Positions 52,730 through 61,339 of a DNA stretch of 64,000 nt are shown here, piece after piece. The position numbers and the translations under genes were made by a program. The stretch's first letter is position 1, and every line of letters begins with the position of its first letter. Source of the stretch: Pseudomonadota bacterium. GTDB lineage: Bacteria > Pseudomonadota > Gammaproteobacteria > Ga0077536. The stretch covers positions 62,001 through 126,000 of the forward strand of contig JADJYF010000004.1 of the NCBI GenBank assembly GCA_016719885.1. Direction: 5' to 3'. A model generated the notes under the pieces. It was not told the DNA's origin, ran no database searches, and worked only from the letters and a program-made list of their open reading frames with translations.

Positions 52730-53812
52730 TCAACGAAACGCCGGCATCACGTACTTGGCGAAGTCGGCCAACACCTTGCGCTCGACGTCCATCGGTGGCC
52801 ACAGGTCGATTTCCTTGACGCCGCCGGCCTCGAGCTTCTTGATGTGCTCGATGATTTCGTCCGGCGTGCCGACCAGCGCGCCGGCCTTGATCGCGTCCGG
52901 CGTGACGTACTTGCGTTCTTCAGGCTGCAGGTACACCAGGTGACCGTCGTGGATCTGACGGAAGCGCGCCTTCTCCGGCAGGCTCATGGTCTCGACGCGC
53001 TTGAGATAATCCGGCCAGATGGCCTTGAAGTGATCGGGAATGATGGCGTCGTTGCAGCCGTTGTCCTTCCACACTTCGTAATAGAAGTGCAGTTCACAAC
53101 CGACCCAGGCGCCGGTCTCGTCGATCACGCGTTCATCCGTGAGCTTGTCGCCGCTGCCGAGCACGCAACTGGTGGTGATGAAGGCGGTATGGAAGTCGGC
53201 CGGCAGCGTGCGGCCGGCCTTGGCCGCGCCGCGCGCCACGCCTTCGAGCTTGGGCTTCATGACGTCCGGCTCGCCGCCGACGGTGATGAGGCCGTCACTG
53301 AATTCGCCCGCCGCCTCCAGCGCCTTGGGCCCGTTGGCGGCCACGTAGATCGGAATACGCTGGTCGAGATTGATGAAGCGGCGCTCGCGATGCAGGAACT
53401 GGATCTCGCGGGTCTCGCCGTCATAGGTGTAATCCACCGCCTTGCCGTCCAGCAGCGCGCGCGTCACCCGCAGGTATTCGCGGAATGCCTTGACCCGCAT
53501 CGGGTTCTGGCCCATCACGCGCATCGCGGTGTGGCCGGTGCCGAGGCCGAGGAAAGTGCGGCCCGGCGCCAGCTCCGCGATGCTGGCGATCGAATGGGCG
53601 GTGACCGGCGCGATGCGCGTGCCGGTGATGGCGACGCCGGTGCCGAGCTCGATACGGCTGGTGTGATGGGCGGCGAGCGCCAGCACCGCGTAGCAGTCAG
53701 ACCAGATCATCTGCGAATCGCCCACCCAGGCGCGATCGAAGCCCAGGCTCTCGGCGTATTGGATGAATTCCCAGTTCTTGATGTGGGCGCTGACGCCGAT
53801 GCCGAATTTCAT
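52730..53812 (-). CDS. LLM class flavin/F420-dependent oxidoreductase
   Basis: 360 residues; ATG at 53812 with AGGAGGA. Luciferase-like barrel pattern: MKFGIGVSAHIKNWEFIQYAE, FDRAWVGDSQMIW, IELGTGVAITGTR, GRTFLGLGTGHTA and PIYVAANGPKALEAAGEFSDG. The last segment is typical of the F420-dependent methylenetetrahydromethanopterin-reductase-like branch. Most proteobacterial members of this branch may use FMN instead. 34 bases downstream begins the small exported protein gene on the same strand. Confidence 0.83.
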   Translation of the reverse strand: MKFGIGVSAHIKNWEFIQYAESLGFDRAWVGDSQMIWSDCYAVLALAAHHTSRIELGTGVAITGTRIAPVTAHSIASIAELAPGRTFLGLGTGHTAMRVMGQNPMRVKAFREYLRVTRALLDGKAVDYTYDGETREIQFLHRERRFINLDQRIPIYVAANGPKALEAAGEFSDGLITVGGEPDVMKPKLEGVARGAAKAGRTLPADFHTAFITTSCVLGSGDKLTDERVIDETGAWVGCELHFYYEVWKDNGCNDAIIPDHFKAIWPDYLKRVETMSLPEKARFRQIHDGHLVYLQPEERKYVTPDAIKAGALVGTPDEIIEHIKKLEAGGVKEIDLWPPMDVERKVLADFAKYVMPAFR

Positions 53813-53980
53813 GGGGCTGTCCTCCTGCGGAAGCTGAGTGGGGCGGGCGATACACGGACCGCCGACCCCGAAATGAAAACGAATGTAAATTCTGTCGGTG
53901 GATGGAGATTGTACCGGTGAGGGCGCGGCGTGCCACGCTATAAACGAAACCAGCCCTATACCCCGGCATGGAGAATGGAA

Positions 53981-54658
53981 ATGAATTCTAAGAACGCCCC
54001 GCGCGGTCGCATCTTCGCCGCGCTGGCCGGTGCCCTCACCTTGGGCTCGGCGCTGCTTGCGACACCCGTCAACGCCGCCGTGCTGACCTTCGACGGTGAT
54101 GTTTGCGAGCCGAGCGGCACCTGCAGTGACAGTTCGCTGATCTCGCAGAGTTACGGCGACGTTGCCGGTGTACTCGATGTTCAATACGCCAACCTGGCCG
54201 GCAATCCTGGTATCGCCTCACTGCGCTTTTGGGGCACTGATTACAACGACCTGGTGAGAGTCGCGTGGACCGACGGCGGTGACGGTGGCTCGCGCGCCGA
54301 GATCTTCCTGAAGCCTTTGAACGGCGGCGTGGTCACGCTGAACAGCTTCGACCTCGGCGCATGGCCCGACACGCAGCGCACCACGAGCTTCACCATTCTC
54401 GACGGCGACGGCAACCTGCTGGCCAGTTCGGGGGGTGACATCACCATCGGCATACAGCCTGGCAACCTGCACAACCATTTCGATTTCGGCGACGTTGCCA
54501 GCAATACCGGCATCCGCATCCAGTGGGGCCCGTCGGCCTTCAACGTCGGTATCGATAACGTCGACTTCAGCGTGAGCGCGGTGCCGCTGCCGGCGCCGGC
54601 CTGGTTGCTCGGCGCGGGTGTCGTGGCCCTGGCTGCACGGCGCCGTCGCAAGGTGTGA
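53981..54658 (+). CDS. Secreted PEP-CTERM-type protein
   Basis: 225 residues; ATG at 53981 placed 7 bases after GGAG (an ATG at 53975 is too close). Signal peptide with AALAGALTLGSALLATPVNA-A, beta-rich body with two cysteines (DVCEPSGTCSD), and C-terminal VPLPAPAWLLGAGVVALAARRRRKV sorting tail. Ends in a bidirectional terminator. Function unknown; likely surface material. Confidence 0.77.
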   Translation: MNSKNAPRGRIFAALAGALTLGSALLATPVNAAVLTFDGDVCEPSGTCSDSSLISQSYGDVAGVLDVQYANLAGNPGIASLRFWGTDYNDLVRVAWTDGGDGGSRAEIFLKPLNGGVVTLNSFDLGAWPDTQRTTSFTILDGDGNLLASSGGDITIGIQPGNLHNHFDFGDVASNTGIRIQWGPSAFNVGIDNVDFSVSAVPLPAPAWLLGAGVVALAARRRRKV

Positions 54659-54679
54659 CGTCCGGCCTCGCCGGATCTG

Positions 54680-54705
54680 AAAAGGCGGCCCACGGGCCGC
54701 CTTTT
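54680..54705. terminator. Bidirectional rho-independent terminator
   Basis: AAAA-GGCGGCC-CACG-GGCCGCC-TTTT: a perfect 7-bp GC stem with A and T flanks between two converging genes (53981 plus strand, 54719 minus strand), usable from both sides. Confidence 0.85.
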
Positions 54706-54718
54706 CGTTGCTGGCGAC

Positions 54719-55513
54719 TCAACGCTTCAGCGCGCGTGACATGAGGAAATCCTGGCGCACGAAGTTGTCGTGGAAATATTGTCCCGCCAGTGCGTCGAAC
54801 TCGGCGCGAAAGGCCGCAAGCCGGTCCGGTTCGGCGCCCAGCGACTCGACGATTTTCAACACCGGCGCCGCGTTGCGCTCCATGAAGATGCGCGCGTGGG
54901 CCGGGCTCAGGGCCGGGAAGCGCATGCAGCCGCGATCGAAACGCAGCTCGCTCACCGCATCGGCCAGACGCTCGCGCACGATGTGCGGGTCGCCCCATTC
55001 AATCGGTGAACGCGCGCCGTCCGGTAAGGGCGGCGCGTAGCGGCCGGTGAGCGCGAACATGCGGCCGGTATAGAGCTCCGGCGGCCAGGTCGAGAACGCA
55101 ATGGTGCCGCCCGGCTTCAGCACGCGCAGCATCTCGGCGATGGTGACCTCGGGGCGCGGACCGAACATGTGACCGAACTGGCTCAGCACCACGTCGAAGC
55201 GGGCGTCGTCGAACGGCAAGGCTTCGACATCGGCCTCGACGAATTCGACGTCGAGGCCGGCCAGCGTGGCGTTGGCGCGCCCGACTTCGAGCAGCGCCGG
55301 CGTCAGGTCGGCGCCCGTGACCGTGGCGCCGGCGCGCGCCGCGGTCAGCCCCACCACGCCGGTGCCGCAACCGACGTCGAGCACGCGTTGCCCACTCTTC
55401 ACGCCGGCGAAGCGCACGAGATCCGGCGCCACCGACCCGGTCAGCATTTCGAAAGGCGTAAAGCTTGCCCACGCAACGCGCGCGGCCTCTTTCATCTTGG
55501 CTATGGGATCCAT
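54719..55513 (-). CDS. Class I SAM-dependent methyltransferase
   Basis: 264 residues; ATG at 55513 with GGAGG. Motif I VLDVGCGTGVVGLTAARAG near residue 48, acidic loop FVEADVEALPFDDARFDVVLS, and MLRVLKPGGTIAFSTW (post-motif region of UbiE/COQ5-like enzymes). Substrate unknown; small-molecule methylation likely. Confidence 0.83.
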   Translation of the reverse strand: MDPIAKMKEAARVAWASFTPFEMLTGSVAPDLVRFAGVKSGQRVLDVGCGTGVVGLTAARAGATVTGADLTPALLEVGRANATLAGLDVEFVEADVEALPFDDARFDVVLSQFGHMFGPRPEVTIAEMLRVLKPGGTIAFSTWPPELYTGRMFALTGRYAPPLPDGARSPIEWGDPHIVRERLADAVSELRFDRGCMRFPALSPAHARIFMERNAAPVLKIVESLGAEPDRLAAFRAEFDALAGQYFHDNFVRQDFLMSRALKR

Positions 55514-55553
55514 GGGCGCTGGCCTCCGCTGGCGACGGCTTGATACCGTCATT

Positions 55554-55579
55554 GTGGGTGCGAATGCATTCGCGCCCAT
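55554..55579 (+). repeat. REP-like palindrome, family A variant
   Basis: GTGGGTGCGAATGCATTCGCGCCCAT, with a GTGGG head and central ATGCAT, between the methyltransferase and nei genes, which are divergent. The stem is conserved while the loop differs from the consensus. Confidence 0.65.
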
Positions 55580-55660
55580 AGGGAAATCGCGCGGTGGGAG
55601 TACCGACGCGCGGGAGCGAACGTATCATGAACTCATCATCGCCGTCTTGCCGTTGACATC

Positions 55661-56536
55661 ATGCCCGAAGGTCCCGAAATCCGACTCGAAGCCGACAAGC
55701 TCGCCGCGGTATTGGACGGTGAGATCATCATTGCCGCCGACTGCACGCTGCCGGCGCTACGGCGCGGCGTGGCAAGCTTGGCCGGTCAGCGCGTGAGCGA
55801 GGTCACGACACGCGGCAAGGCCATGCTCATCCGCTTCGACGACCAGCGCACCCTGTATTCCCACAATCAACTCTATGGCCGCTGGTACGTGATGGCGCCC
55901 GGCGCGCTGCCACGCACCACGCGCAGCCTGCGCCTGGCGTTGCACAGCGCCAAGGGCAGCGCGCTTTTGTACAGCGCCTCGACCATCGAACTGCTGGCGC
56001 CACCAGAGCTCGCGGCGCATCCCTTCCTGAGTCGCCTCGGGCCCGATGTCTTGTCCGACACACTCGACTGGCGCACGCTCGCCGAGCGTCTCGACGCGCC
56101 GGCCTTTCGTCGCCGCGGCGTCGCCGCGCTGTATCTCGATCAAACTTTCCTGGCCGGCATCGGCAACTACCTGCGCTCCGAGATCCTGTTCTTCGCGCGC
56201 GTGCCGCCGAGTGCGCGGCCGCTGGATCTCGACGCGCGTCAGCGTGCGCGTCTGGCGCGTTGTTCGCTGGATGTCACGCGTCGCGCCTACCAGGCGCGCG
56301 GCGTCACCAATCCCCATCGGCGCGTGGCCGAATTGAAAGCGGCGGGCGTCAAGCGTGGCGGATATCGTTTCGCGGTGTTCGCGCGCGAAGGGCAGCCGTG
56401 CTACGAGTGCGGTACGAGCATCGAGCGCATGGAAGCGGGTGCGCGACGCCTGTACTGGTGCAGGCAGTGCCAGGGTGGCGCGGAAGGCGAGACTGGCGAC
56501 GAGGCGGCACGCCGACCGCCCCGTCGCTGCGCCTGA
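55661..56536 (+). CDS. nei: Endonuclease VIII-like DNA glycosylase/AP lyase
   Basis: 291 residues of the Fpg/Nei family. The N-terminus MPEGPEIRLEADKL supplies the catalytic Pro2 and Glu3, and RGKAMLIRF the conserved lysine. SHNQLYGRWYV is the Nei-type segment. Helix-two-turn-helix segment TFLAGIGNYLRSEILF and a C-terminal zinc finger CYECG...YWCRQC follow. It excises oxidised pyrimidines. PEGPEI and QLYGRW favour Nei over Fpg. The final ~25 residues are low complexity. Confidence 0.9.
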   Translation: MPEGPEIRLEADKLAAVLDGEIIIAADCTLPALRRGVASLAGQRVSEVTTRGKAMLIRFDDQRTLYSHNQLYGRWYVMAPGALPRTTRSLRLALHSAKGSALLYSASTIELLAPPELAAHPFLSRLGPDVLSDTLDWRTLAERLDAPAFRRRGVAALYLDQTFLAGIGNYLRSEILFFARVPPSARPLDLDARQRARLARCSLDVTRRAYQARGVTNPHRRVAELKAAGVKRGGYRFAVFAREGQPCYECGTSIERMEAGARRLYWCRQCQGGAEGETGDEAARRPPRRCA

Positions 56537-56538
56537 TG

Positions 56539-57627
56539 TCAGGCGGCCGCGCTGCGTTTGAACTGCGGCAGGACATCCTCGATGAGCGCCGCCTGCGAGG
56601 CGGACCACGCCGAGTATTCATCCTTGAAGTCGAAATTGATCACGAGCAGCGTGCCGAAGCCACCGGACTCGGCAACCATGTCGCCGAGCTTGCCCGCCAC
56701 CGTCGACGGCGAACCCACCAGCCAGTTGTGATCGACCAGGTATTCGGGCGTGACGTCGGAGTCGGGCACGCTTTGATCGTGCTTGAACACCGACAGCAGG
56801 CGGAACTGGCCGAACAGCGGCAACAGGTATTCGCGATAGGCGCGGCCCATCATGCCGTTCAGCGCCAGCTTGCGTGCCTCGGCATCGGTGTCGGCGATGT
56901 AGACCTCGCGTACCACGCGCCAATCCTGGCGGTTTGCCACGCGGCCGACGCGCTCGGCGCCGCGCACCACGGAATCCCAATGGTCACGCAGGTATTCCTG
57001 CGAGAGGTTGAGGCTCAAAGGCATGAAGCCCAGCTCACCGGCCAGCTCCAGGGTGTCGGAGCGCGGCGACAGGCCGGCGATGCCGATGGGCGGGTAGGGC
57101 TTTTGCAAAGGCTTGAGATGGCGCTGCAGGCGGCCGTCGAACATCGGCGCGATGCCGTTCACGTTCCAGTACTTGCCGCGGTACTCGAACGGCTCGTCGC
57201 AGGTCCAGAGCTTGAGGATGATGTCCAGCGCTTCGCGCGTCATGACGCGGTTCTCGCCCGCCATGCCGTCGATGGCGAACTGCGCCCAGTCGCTCGGCAG
57301 ACCGCCGGCGCCGACGCCGAACATCAGGCGACCTTGCGCAATGTGATCCATGAAGGCCACACGTCCGGCCAGTTCGGCCGGATGGTGATAGGGCAACAGG
57401 TGGGCGCCGGCCGCGAGCTTGATGCGCTTGGTGCGCAGCAGGGCCTGGGCGATCAGGATGTCGGGCGCGGGATTGGGCTCCCACGGCGCGGTGAAGTGCT
57501 CTCCTATCCACGCTTCGGAAAAACCCAGGCGGTCGCACAGGGTGATGTGTTCCAGATCCCATTCGAAACCGTCGCGCAATGAGCGCTCCGGCGGGTGGGA
57601 CGGCATCATGAAAACTCCGACTTCCAT
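56539..57627 (-). CDS. LLM class flavin-dependent oxidoreductase
   Basis: 362 residues; ATG at 57627 with GGAGCTTG (a longer frame to 57666 lacks a site). MEVGVFMMPSHPPERSL, FSEAWIGEHFTAPWEP, GRLMFGVGAGGLPSDW and GIAGLSPRSDTLELAGELG fit bacterial luciferase-like monooxygenases using FMNH2. Third LLM protein of the window, of a subgroup different from 52730. Converges on nei with a 2-base gap. Confidence 0.83.
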   Translation of the reverse strand: MEVGVFMMPSHPPERSLRDGFEWDLEHITLCDRLGFSEAWIGEHFTAPWEPNPAPDILIAQALLRTKRIKLAAGAHLLPYHHPAELAGRVAFMDHIAQGRLMFGVGAGGLPSDWAQFAIDGMAGENRVMTREALDIILKLWTCDEPFEYRGKYWNVNGIAPMFDGRLQRHLKPLQKPYPPIGIAGLSPRSDTLELAGELGFMPLSLNLSQEYLRDHWDSVVRGAERVGRVANRQDWRVVREVYIADTDAEARKLALNGMMGRAYREYLLPLFGQFRLLSVFKHDQSVPDSDVTPEYLVDHNWLVGSPSTVAGKLGDMVAESGGFGTLLVINFDFKDEYSAWSASQAALIEDVLPQFKRSAAA

Positions 57628-57765
57628 TGCAAGCTCCGCGTTGTATGTCGGGGCCGACGCTAGCACGGCGCCTGGCGGGTCGCAACGCGAGCGCCGCCTC
57701 GTTCCGCGTGCGTGGCGCGCGGCAGTTGGCTACGCTTGGCGCTTGTCTCGAATCAAGAGTAAGCC

Positions 57766-59478
57766 ATGCGCGCGACAGTCATGATCCTTCTCGGCCTTGC
57801 GGCATGCGTCGCGGCGCATGCGCTCGAACCGGCCGCCAGTGTCTATCGTCACGGTCGCATCTATACCGTCGACGCGGCCAATCACTGGGCCGAGTCGCTG
57901 GCCATCAGCGACGGTCGCATCGTCAGCATTGGCAGCGATGCGGAGGTGGCGCGCTACATCGGTCCGCACACGGAAGTCGTCGAACTCGGCGGCCGCATGG
58001 TCATGCCCGGCATCCACGACATGCATCTGCATCCGGTCGAAGGTGGCTTCCAGGAATTGGTGGAATGCACGTTTGCGTTCGTCACGCCGCTCGCCGACAT
58101 CGTCGGCAAGATTCGTGAGTGCGCCGCGCACAAGGCCAAGGGTGAATGGATCCGCGGCGGTCAATGGGCGGCCGAAACCCTCGAAACACCCAATCCGCCG
58201 ACGCTCGCCATGCTCGACGCGGCGGCGCCCGACAACCCGGTGTTCCTCATCGATTCGACCTATCACAACGCGTGGGTCAATTCGCGCGCGCTCGAAGCCT
58301 TGGGCATCGATGCCAACACCGCCGATCCGAAGGGCGGCGCCATCGTGCGCGATGCGACGACGCGCAAGCCCACCGGCATCCTGTTCGACAACGCCGCCTA
58401 TTTCGCCATGAAGCGTTTGCCGGTGCGCAGCGACGCGCAATACCAGGCCGCCGCGCAATGGGCGGTGGCCAAGCTCAACAGCGTCGGCGTGGTGGCGATG
58501 AAGGATGCGCTCGCGGATGGCTATTCAGTGCGTGCCTACGCGGCCTTGGATCGCGCCGGCAAGCTCAACCTGCGCGTCGCCACCAGCCGTCCGTGGCGCG
58601 CCACCTGGACCGAGAGCGACGCGGACGAGGCGCGCAATCGCGCCCATTGGCGCGATGACGAGACCACTCACGTGCGCACCGGTTTCGCCAAGATTTTTGT
58701 CGATGGCATTCCGCCCACACGCACCGCGGTGATGCTCGAGCCCTACCTGCCCGACGCCAAGCATCATGCCGGCTTCAAGGGTGAACCGCAGCACACGCAG
58801 GCCGATCTCGATGCGGCGCTCGTCGAACTCGACAAGCTCGGTCTGACGGTCAAGATGCATGCCACCGGCGATGGCTCGGCGCGCGCCGCGCTCGACGCCA
58901 TCGCCGCCGCGCGCAAGGCCAACGGCGCCTCCGGTCTGCGTCATGAAATTGCCCATGCCGAATTGATTTCCGCCGCCGACATTCCGCGTTTTCGCGAGCT
59001 CGATGCGGTGGCCGAACTGTCGCCGATCCTGTGGTATCCCGGCCCGCTGGTGGACATGATGGCGGCGGTGATGGGCCGTCAACGCGCCGAGCAGTTCTGG
59101 CCCATCAGGTCGATGCTCGATGCCAAGGTCAACATGATCTACGGCTCTGATTGGCCGTCGGTGGTGCCGACGCCCAATCCGTGGCCAGGCATCGAGGCGA
59201 TGGTGACGCGCAAGGATCCTTACGCGAATTCGCCTTCCTCCGTCACGCTCGGCTCGGCACAGGCTATCGGGCTTGCCGATGCGCTGCGCATCTTCACGCG
59301 CAACGGCGCCGATGCGATGCGCATGGGCGCCGACAGCGGCAGCCTCGAGGTCGGCAAGTTCGCCGACTTCATCGTGCTCGACAGAAACCTGTTCGAGACC
59401 GCGCCGCAGGAGATCGGCGCTACCGAGGTGTTGAAAACGGTGTTCGAAGGGCGCGTGGTCTACGCGCGCGAACCCTGA
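57766..59478 (+). CDS. Exported amidohydrolase (amidohydrolase family 3)
   Basis: 570 residues. Signal peptide MRATVMILLGLAACVAAHA-L. Then DGRIVSIGSDAEV, metal motif PGIHDMHLHP (HxH) near residue 83, a lysine in VGVVAMKDA, VKMHATGDGSAR, RHEIAHAEL, and MIYGSDWPSVVPTPNP near the end, giving a full YtcJ-type amidohydrolase metal site. Probably hydrolyses amides or cyclic C-N bonds in the periplasm. Transcribed alone. Confidence 0.85.
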   Translation: MRATVMILLGLAACVAAHALEPAASVYRHGRIYTVDAANHWAESLAISDGRIVSIGSDAEVARYIGPHTEVVELGGRMVMPGIHDMHLHPVEGGFQELVECTFAFVTPLADIVGKIRECAAHKAKGEWIRGGQWAAETLETPNPPTLAMLDAAAPDNPVFLIDSTYHNAWVNSRALEALGIDANTADPKGGAIVRDATTRKPTGILFDNAAYFAMKRLPVRSDAQYQAAAQWAVAKLNSVGVVAMKDALADGYSVRAYAALDRAGKLNLRVATSRPWRATWTESDADEARNRAHWRDDETTHVRTGFAKIFVDGIPPTRTAVMLEPYLPDAKHHAGFKGEPQHTQADLDAALVELDKLGLTVKMHATGDGSARAALDAIAAARKANGASGLRHEIAHAELISAADIPRFRELDAVAELSPILWYPGPLVDMMAAVMGRQRAEQFWPIRSMLDAKVNMIYGSDWPSVVPTPNPWPGIEAMVTRKDPYANSPSSVTLGSAQAIGLADALRIFTRNGADAMRMGADSGSLEVGKFADFIVLDRNLFETAPQEIGATEVLKTVFEGRVVYAREP

Positions 59479-59486
59479 GTGGCGGC

Positions 59487-59526
59487 ACCCATCATGTGAT
59501 GGGTTGAATATTCATTCTTATTTTTT
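59487..59526 (+). terminator. Terminator-like hairpin after the amidohydrolase
   Basis: ACCCATCA-TG-TGATGGGT (59487-59504), perfect 8-bp arms, followed 10 bases later by a T-rich TTCTTATTTTTTC. Spacing to the T-run is longer than ideal. Confidence 0.5.
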
Positions 59527-59726
59527 CAGCCATGCTCGGCGGTTCGAGGCACGATCATCCCCCCGATCTGGTCATGAAAAAGGTAATGACGACGAAGCGT
59601 CGTTACCTCACGCCGGCACCCCCTACTATAGAGTGTGATTAGTTCGCGGTACTCGCCCGAAGACCGCAAATTCCCGGCAAAAAAAAACGCTACGCCGTGA
59701 ACCGTTGTTTGCGTTAATGTCACTCA

Positions 59727-59739
59727 TAGACAGTGTCCA
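59727..59739. promoter_or_regulatory. TAGACA-G-TGTCCA element, candidate TetR operator
   Basis: A 13-base near-palindrome 118 bases upstream of the DUF1329 start. Its half-sites match the element at 31563-31579 (TAGACACTGTGTCCA) except for two fewer central bases. Possibly bound by the TetR protein encoded at 30856-31479 or a relative. Confidence 0.35.
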
Positions 59740-59856
59740 CCGTTGCGCAGGAATGATCGCTGGGGAGCATTGAGTCGTGCCGCGTAACAGGGACATTGCG
59801 GAGTCGCCCATCGCAAAGATGTGGTGACAGTACTTCGACAAGGGGAGAAGAAGATC

Positions 59857-61134
59857 ATGGCTCATATCAGGAAATACGACTTTGATTACAGTCGTCGCGT
59901 GTTCATGGACAAGACCGCGCGCGGCATCGGCACCGCGGGTGTGCTGGGTTCGCTATGGCCGATCATGGCGGAGTCAGGGGAAATCGGTCGCGCGTATCCC
60001 GACGAGTTGCTCAGCATCGAGGCCTATACCAAGGGCAAGGTGAAGAACGGCGACTGGATCGACAAATCGAACATCGAACTGGTCCAGGACCTGGTCGATC
60101 CGGCGCTCATGATTGAAGTCATGCAGATGGATCGCAAGTTCCAGATCTCGCCGTCGGGCACCACCACCGACGTCACCAAGATGTTCCCCCATGAATTCCT
60201 GGAGGCCACGCTCAGCAACCAGGGTAAGGCCACGCTCGACGACGTCGGCAATGTGCGCACCACCGACGGCGCCGAGTGGATCGGCGGCCTGCCGTTTCCG
60301 CAGGTCGACAACGGCGTGCAGGTCATCGCCAACATGACCTTGTCCTGGGGCCGCCACGATGAGTCGATGTATGCCGTGATCGCCGACGCCGTGGATGCCG
60401 AAGGCAAGGTGGTCTACAACTACAACCTCGTCTGGGCCGAGCAACAGGTGTCGGGCCGTACCAGCGGACCGCTGCCGGGCAACCACGCCGGCAAACTGCG
60501 TTACCAGTCGACCTGGTTCACCGAGCCCAACGACGTCAAGGGCACCGCGTTCTTGAGCGAATGGCCCTATGACCAGCGCAATTTCCCGGACTTGTTCGGT
60601 TACCTGCCGGCCTTCAAACGCGTGCGTCGCTTCCCGACCAACCAGCGTTTCGAACCGCTCGTCGCCGGACTCAACTTCTACCTGTCGGACGCATGGGCCG
60701 CGGGCGACCCCTATCTGACCTGGGGCAATTACAAGATTGTCGGCCGCCAACCCTATCTCGGCAGTTCGATGAACGGCTGGATGGGCGACCTCCCGAACTG
60801 GCGCCCCGAGTCCCACGGTGGCCCGGACGGCAAGACCTTCTTCACCATCACGAAAGAACTGATTCCGGAAGTGGTGATCCTCGAAGCCGAGCCGACCGGA
60901 TTCACCCGTGCGCCGTACAGCAAGAAGCGCGTGTATGTCGATGCGCGTAACTTCGTGTTCCCGCAGATGCTGACCTACGACCGCCGCAATGAACTGTTCA
61001 AGTGCGGTGAGCCGGGCTTCGGTCAGTACAAGACCGCTTCGAACGAGGTGTTGGACAAGGGCAAACCGGCGTGGAGCTGGACCTGGTATCACAGCCATGA
61101 CTTCCAGGGCCGCACCATGTCGCGCTTCAACTAG
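59857..61134 (+). CDS. DUF1329 exported protein with in-frame amber codon before the natural end
   Basis: 425 residues to a TAG at 61132-61134; ATG at 59857 with GGGGAGAAG. Twin-arginine signal YSRRVFMDKTARG at about residues 9-21. The body (FGYLPAFKRVRRFP, YLTWGNYKIVGRQPY, VYVDARNFVFPQM, WSWTWYHSHDFQGRTM) matches DUF1329, outer-membrane-lipid-associated proteins often next to hydrophobic-substrate catabolism. Past the TAG the same frame runs 32 codons without stop to TGA at 61231-61233 (...YNLVNCYDNYMTQAAMRRLG), and a strong terminator follows. The TAG replaces what would be CAG, so this is a nonsense change, sequencing error or readthrough. Confidence 0.8.
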   Translation: MAHIRKYDFDYSRRVFMDKTARGIGTAGVLGSLWPIMAESGEIGRAYPDELLSIEAYTKGKVKNGDWIDKSNIELVQDLVDPALMIEVMQMDRKFQISPSGTTTDVTKMFPHEFLEATLSNQGKATLDDVGNVRTTDGAEWIGGLPFPQVDNGVQVIANMTLSWGRHDESMYAVIADAVDAEGKVVYNYNLVWAEQQVSGRTSGPLPGNHAGKLRYQSTWFTEPNDVKGTAFLSEWPYDQRNFPDLFGYLPAFKRVRRFPTNQRFEPLVAGLNFYLSDAWAAGDPYLTWGNYKIVGRQPYLGSSMNGWMGDLPNWRPESHGGPDGKTFFTITKELIPEVVILEAEPTGFTRAPYSKKRVYVDARNFVFPQMLTYDRRNELFKCGEPGFGQYKTASNEVLDKGKPAWSWTWYHSHDFQGRTMSRFN

Positions 61135-61256
61135 GCGGCGGAAGTCGCCGGTGGCTTCAAGTCCGACTACAACCTGGTCAACTGCTACGACAATTACATG
61201 ACCCAGGCGGCGATGCGTCGTCTCGGCACCTGAGCGAGCCCGCTCCTTGTAACTTG

Positions 61257-61291
61257 CCCGTGGCTGACACTCCCCTGCTGTCAGCCACGGG
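61257..61291 (+). terminator. Strong terminator hairpin
   Basis: CCCGTGGCTGACA (61257-61269) pairs perfectly with TGTCAGCCACGGG (61279-61291), a 13-bp stem with 9-base loop, placed 24 bases after the read-through TGA. The T-run is short (CCTTG). Confidence 0.65.
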
Positions 61292-61339
61292 GCCTTGTCG
61301 GTACCGTCGGCGACGATAGCGCCCGCGCCGTGCGCCGCT

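Larger units (their letters stand above)
59479..59856. other. Long AT-richer intergenic region upstream of the DUF1329 gene
   Basis: 378 bases with lower GC than the surroundings. It holds a hairpin just after the amidohydrolase (59487-59504), a hairpin-forming GGTAATGACGAC...GTCGTTACC at about 59574-59600, an A9 run near 59681 and a TAGACAGTGTCCA element at 59727. The 66-codon minus-strand frame at 59526-59723 has no ribosome site or coding character. This is probably the regulatory leader of the DUF1329 gene. Confidence 0.5.

Noticed and set aside
59526..59723. 66-codon minus-strand frame in the long intergenic gap
   Set aside because: No ribosome site, no family resemblance, and it includes the T-run of the amidohydrolase terminator.
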